From positions 1 through 25,124 of the forward strand of contig CABQNA010000005.1 in assembly GCA_902465425.1 (NCBI GenBank): DNA of 25,124 nt, read 5' to 3'. Position 1 is the first letter of the stretch. The number at the start of each line of letters is the position of its first letter. Source of the DNA: an uncultured Collinsella sp. (GTDB lineage Bacteria > Actinomycetota > Coriobacteriia > Coriobacteriales > Coriobacteriaceae). A program made the position numbers and the translations under genes. Below, piece by piece: positions 21,678 through 25,124 of the stretch. The notes below the pieces were generated by a model. It was not told the DNA's origin and searched no databases. It saw nothing but the letters and a program-made list of their open reading frames with translations.

Positions 21678-24600
21678 ATGGCGAACACCCAGAACTATAT
21701 TAACCACCTGCTGCAGAACACCGGCATTACGCCGGCATGCAGCGAAGAAGAGCGCCTGGCTGCCGAAGATATCGCTCAGATCTTCCGCAACCACGGCTTT
21801 GACCCCGAGGTTCAGGAGTTCAATGCCCCGGCGCCCAGTAGGTTGGCATTTGCCGTTACCGGTATTCTTGCGTTTGCCGGCGCCCTGCTGATGGGCATCG
21901 GCGGCGGTATCGGCTTGGTCGGCACCTTGCTGGCTATTGTCGGTGCCGTGCTCTACGTGCTCGAGCGCACAGGGCATCCCGTGGTTTCGCGCCTGGGCAA
22001 GACGGGCGTGAGCCAAAATGTCATCGCCTACCACAAGGCCTCGGGCCCGCTCGCGTCTCCGCGCAACCGCCCGGTGGTCGTTGTCGCACACTACGACTCT
22101 CCCCGTGCTGAGCTGCTCGCCCGCGAGCCCTATGCTTCGTATCGTGCGCTCATCGCCAAGCTGTTGCCCGTTGCCACGGTTGCCCCCGCTGCCGTTGCCA
22201 TCCTGCGCATCCTGCCGCTCCCCGGCGCGCTCAAGGTTCTGCTGTGGATTGTCGCGATCCTCGCTTCCCTCGTTGCGCTTGCCAACGCGGCAAACATCAT
22301 CTCTAACCGCCACATTCTTCCCTATACGTCCGGCGCGGTGTGCAACAAGTCTTCTGTCGCCGCTATGCTCGGCGTTATGGACAACGTTGCTCCCTTCCAG
22401 GGCGAAAACGAGTTTCCCGACGATGTTCCGTTCGATACCTATTTTGGGGAGCAGAAGCGTCGTGCCGAGGAAATGGCGCGCGCAGCGGCGGAATATGCCG
22501 CGGCCCAGCAGCAAAACGACTACGGCAACACCATCGAGTATGAAGAGCCTACCTACGCCGAGGACGAATTCGGTCAGCCGATTGCTCCCGACGCTCAGAC
22601 CGAGCCCGAACAGGGTGAGGCTTTCGACGAGCAGATCGAGGGCTTTGAGGGTGCATCTGCCGACGAGACGCTGATCGGCGCTATCGTGCCCGAGGATCAG
22701 AATCAGGCTGTCCAGGCCGAAGAGTTCAATGACGAGGTTCCCGCTGCCGAGTCGGCGGAGGAACCTGCCGCGGTCGAGCCCGAGCCCAAGCTCTATCGCA
22801 ACGCCGCCGGCAACATCCGCTTTGGTTCGGATGCCATCCGTGCGCTCGGAATGCTTCCCGAGTCCTGCACGCTCGATTACGAGGAGGGCGAGGAGCCGAC
22901 GTTTGAGCCCGAGCCTGCGCCCGTTGTCACTGTGGATGATGAGTCTGCCGCGGTTACCGCTGCCGTTGCCGAGCCCGAGGCGGTGTCCGCGATCGATCCC
23001 GCGGCAGGACTGGACATTTTGGCTCCCGCCGCGCCGGCACAAGACGTTGCGGACGAGTCTGACGACGATTACGTTGAACAGCCGAGGCGCGTGTCTTACG
23101 AGAGCGATACTGATTTCTCGGCCGAGATTCCCGCGGCAACGCCCCATGCCGATATTGCATCCGCGTTCTCTTCGATTGGCGCCAGCGCTTCCAACTTCTT
23201 TAAGGGTGCGCTTGCAAAGGGCAAGAAATTTGTCGACGATTTCGAGGAGAAGCGCGCTGCCGCACGCGAGGCTGCCGAGCAGGAGGCTATCGCTCAGCAG
23301 CAGGCAGCCGAGGCGGCACGTGAGCTCGCGGCGCAAGAGTTCGAGCAGAACGAGGCTGTGCAGTCCGTGCCCGTCGACGCCGCCGAAGCTACAACGTCCT
23401 TTGAGTCCCAGCAACCGACGTCCGCGGATGTTGTTGAGGCAACAACGTCTTTCGAGGCTCAGCAGCACGTCGATAGCACCATGTCGTTTGATGCCGCGAA
23501 GTTCGATTCCACGATAACGTTTGAAAAGCAGGGCACCGCGATTGCCGAGTCCCTTCCTGTTTCCGATGAACAGGGCGACGCGGTGGACGATGACGAGCCC
23601 ATTGATGCTGCCGAGGACGAGCCCGTCGAGGCCAACTCTGGCGAAGAGCAATACGCGGCAGCCGATCAAGGTGATTCGACCGAGGTCGAGCAGGAGGAAG
23701 TGCCTGCGGTTTCCGAGACTCCCGAGACGGATGAGTCGAGGCCTTATTCCACGCAGATTTTCACCATGCCGACCCCGAGTGGTTCCGGTGCCACGGTTGC
23801 CAATGTCGCTCCCACCCAGGACGAAACGGTCGATTCCCTTATGGCCCAGATTTCCTCCCAGGTATCGCCGCGTCCGCAGATGAATGTTCCCGATCCGGCG
23901 TCGGCACCGTCGCCTGCACCCTCCTCGTCTCCGCTGGCTTCGGTCCCCGATCCGTCGCTGCCGTCTATGAAGCAGGCAAACGTTGCGTCTCGCACGTCGC
24001 TGTTCGACCTTCCCGATCCCTCTGCCCAGGTCAACGACCCCTTTGCTACCGCCCAAGGTCCCGAACCCACATCGGCACCCGTTGCGCCTCCTATGCCCGT
24101 TGCGTCGGGCGCGCAGCCGATCGAGACCATTTCGGCTCCCGCCCCGGCGGCACCCAAGTCTCGTAAGCGCGGCCTGGGTGGTCTGTTCGGCCGTAAAAAG
24201 AAAAACGAGCAGGACAGCATGAGTGACTGGCTGGGCGTCGAAGACGATTACGATGCCAAGAAGTCCGGTCGCGGTATCGGTTCGTGGGATAACTTCGAGG
24301 ACGATAACGATGGCTGGAAGGGTGGCGCTACGTCTTCCGATGGCGCTTCTTCCGAAGATATGCTCTCGGCTGTCGCCTCTATGGGCGATGATGAGCTGCT
24401 TGGTCACGATATCTGGTTTGTGGCAACGGGCGCCTCGGATTGTGATGGCGCCGGTATGAAGGCCTTCTTGGCTTCGCATCGCGATAAGCTCCGCGGCGTA
24501 TTCTTTATCAATCTTGAATCCGTCGGCGCCGGTAGGCTTTCGGTTGTGACGGTCGAGGGCGAACAACAGCTGCTCAAGGGCGATCGCCGCATCATGAACC

Positions 24601-24836
24601 TGGTCAGCAAGGTCTGCAAGTCGTTCCATGTCGATTGTGGCGCGCTCGAGATGCCCTATGCCAAGACCGATGCCTACGCCGCGCTCGAGGCGAGCCGCCG
24701 AGCCCTCACCATCGCCGGTGTGGACGGCACACGTCTGGCTTGCGCTCGTACCGAGGACGACCTGCCCCACAATGTCAACCCGACGAACATTGCCACGGTA
24801 TCCGAGGTCGTTACCGAGGTTATCCGCCGTTCGTAG
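21678..24836 (+). CDS. Membrane protein with a split, degenerate M28-peptidase-like domain and long acidic insert
   Basis: The 1052-residue protein starts at ATG 21678, after GGAG; an upstream GTG-type start at 21588 has no support. Residues 1-55 resemble the start of M28 aminopeptidases. Four hydrophobic segments follow at about 57-74, 78-96, 160-178 and 184-205, in two hairpins flanking the first metal motif AHYDSPRAE (His138, Asp140). The next M28 motif, normally GAxDNxSG, reads GAVCNKSS with Cys222 in place of Asp. Residues about 240-890 are acidic, Ala/Pro/Ser-rich and repetitive, with a predicted helix near 494-557 and a basic GLFGRKKK patch. The M28 fold resumes at HDIWFVATG. The Glu-Glu pair is Ser920-Asp921, the next ligand is Glu947, and His1031 fits the last. 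It may be an inactive or altered peptidase. Family assignment is by motif. Confidence 0.75.
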   Translation: MANTQNYINHLLQNTGITPACSEEERLAAEDIAQIFRNHGFDPEVQEFNAPAPSRLAFAVTGILAFAGALLMGIGGGIGLVGTLLAIVGAVLYVLERTGHPVVSRLGKTGVSQNVIAYHKASGPLASPRNRPVVVVAHYDSPRAELLAREPYASYRALIAKLLPVATVAPAAVAILRILPLPGALKVLLWIVAILASLVALANAANIISNRHILPYTSGAVCNKSSVAAMLGVMDNVAPFQGENEFPDDVPFDTYFGEQKRRAEEMARAAAEYAAAQQQNDYGNTIEYEEPTYAEDEFGQPIAPDAQTEPEQGEAFDEQIEGFEGASADETLIGAIVPEDQNQAVQAEEFNDEVPAAESAEEPAAVEPEPKLYRNAAGNIRFGSDAIRALGMLPESCTLDYEEGEEPTFEPEPAPVVTVDDESAAVTAAVAEPEAVSAIDPAAGLDILAPAAPAQDVADESDDDYVEQPRRVSYESDTDFSAEIPAATPHADIASAFSSIGASASNFFKGALAKGKKFVDDFEEKRAAAREAAEQEAIAQQQAAEAARELAAQEFEQNEAVQSVPVDAAEATTSFESQQPTSADVVEATTSFEAQQHVDSTMSFDAAKFDSTITFEKQGTAIAESLPVSDEQGDAVDDDEPIDAAEDEPVEANSGEEQYAAADQGDSTEVEQEEVPAVSETPETDESRPYSTQIFTMPTPSGSGATVANVAPTQDETVDSLMAQISSQVSPRPQMNVPDPASAPSPAPSSSPLASVPDPSLPSMKQANVASRTSLFDLPDPSAQVNDPFATAQGPEPTSAPVAPPMPVASGAQPIETISAPAPAAPKSRKRGLGGLFGRKKKNEQDSMSDWLGVEDDYDAKKSGRGIGSWDNFEDDNDGWKGGATSSDGASSEDMLSAVASMGDDELLGHDIWFVATGASDCDGAGMKAFLASHRDKLRGVFFINLESVGAGRLSVVTVEGEQQLLKGDRRIMNLVSKVCKSFHVDCGALEMPYAKTDAYAALEASRRALTIAGVDGTRLACARTEDDLPHNVNPTNIATVSEVVTEVIRRS
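23388..23525 (+). repeat. Four degenerate TTSFE repeats in the acidic insert
   Basis: Residues about 571-616 of the M28-like protein contain EATTSFESQQ, EATTSFEAQQ, DSTMSFDAAK and DSTITFEKQG-type units, sharing (S/T)T-x-(S/T)-F-(E/D). The first two are close to identical. Thr-rich acidic repeats of this kind could be phosphorylated, but that is speculative. Confidence 0.65.
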
Positions 24837-24857
24837 GCGGAGCTCTAAGGAGTCAAC

Positions 24858-25076
24858 GTGTTTTCGTATATTAAGCGCCATTGGCCTGTCTACGTGATTT
24901 TGACCTTGATTGCCATTGCGTTAGGATTTGGGGCTGCCTACATCGTGGGTGCAAAGGGCTCGACCCCCGCCTCCGCAATCAGCGAAGAGGTGGAGCAAGA
25001 ACAGAGCACGGGTGCCGATGGGATTCCTGAGTCCGAGCAAGCAATCGTTGATGGTGGATCTTCGTCTGCAGAGTAG
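24858..25076 (+). CDS. Small single-pass membrane protein of unknown function
   Basis: The 72-residue product has a short basic N terminus (FSYIKRHWP) and one membrane helix at about 10-31 (VYVILTLIAIALGFGAAYIV). An acidic, Ser/Glu-rich tail of about 40 residues follows. I do not recognise a family. The GTG at 24858 follows AAGGAG by five bases and is 21 bases after the M28-like gene stop, so cotranscription is likely. The tail composition echoes the acidic insert of its neighbour. The positive-inside rule puts the tail outside the cell. Confidence 0.75.
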   Translation: MFSYIKRHWPVYVILTLIAIALGFGAAYIVGAKGSTPASAISEEVEQEQSTGADGIPESEQAIVDGGSSSAE

Positions 25077-25100
25077 ATACGGCGATTTAAATGATTGAAA

Positions 25101-25124
25101 GCGGGCGAGCCGGGGGACTGGCTC
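25101..25124 (+). terminator. Probable intrinsic terminator, cut by the window end
   Basis: GAGCC (25107-25111) and GGCTC (25120-25124) pair around an eight-base loop. The preceding GCGGGC would extend the stem if the sequence continues symmetrically. It is 24 bases after the last stop codon. The U-tract lies outside the window, so this is provisional. Confidence 0.5.

Noticed and set aside
21627..24881. 1084-codon minus-strand open frame opposite the M28-like gene
   Set aside because: The plus-strand frame has a ribosome-binding site, membrane segments and family motifs. The minus frame is Arg/Gly/Leu-rich shadow sequence.

Overview
The window is a chromosomal replication-origin region. It reads gyrA'-gyrB-dciA-recF-dnaN-dnaA-(ATPase) leftward and rpmH-rnpA-yidD-yidC-khpB-rsmG-parA-parB rightward. 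High GC in most genes, the Gram-positive gene order, a long Ala/Pro-rich DnaA linker, a DnaQ-DinG fusion and a pair of PafBC-like WYL regulators suggest an actinobacterial relative. My best guess is class Coriobacteriia, probably Collinsella-like. That is an inference from gene content, not a database result.

Left part (1-9052, minus strand). A gene for a histidine-kinase-type ATPase joined to a winged helix (7628-8980) lies 15 bp upstream of dnaA, apparently in the same operon. It is followed by dnaA, a 238-bp intergenic segment, dnaN, recF and dciA, ending at an intrinsic terminator (2828-2853). gyrB follows, then a large imperfect hairpin element, then the first 196 codons of gyrA, cut by the window edge.

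Origin. Two DnaA-box-bearing segments flank the ATPase-dnaA pair: 9053-9150, and 5650-5887 between dnaA and dnaN. They share an exact 14-mer, ACCTGTTGAAAACT (two copies upstream, one inverted copy downstream), and a degenerate 20-bp module. The dnaA-dnaN segment also holds an A+T-rich tract, five consecutive TAA/TAG triplets and a DnaA-box-like nonamer. This is the arrangement of the B. subtilis basal unwinding system (DnaA-trios). The apparent box is TGTTGAAAA rather than TGTGGATAA, and the DnaA domain IV signature is altered too (GNRNHST instead of GGRDHTT).

Right part (9224-14430, plus strand). A good sigma-70 promoter drives rpmH-rnpA-yidD-yidC-khpB (L34, RNase P protein, membrane-insertion factors, RNA-binding KhpB) to a strong terminator. 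A lower-GC block follows: rsmG, three perfect parS sites at exact 39-bp intervals, parA, parB and a small YtxH-like membrane protein, then another terminator.

Accessory part (14431-25124). rlmN is on the minus strand. ddl and the dinG-type exonuclease-helicase are plus and overlap. Two overlapping WYL regulators are on the minus strand, convergent with dinG. A divergent 1052-residue membrane protein has an M28-peptidase-like fold split by a roughly 650-residue acidic insert, with its metal-ligand positions degraded. A 72-residue single-pass membrane protein follows, and the window ends in what looks like half of a terminator. The most unusual items are the ATPase-winged helix gene at the origin, the altered DnaA/box pair and the split M28-like protein.
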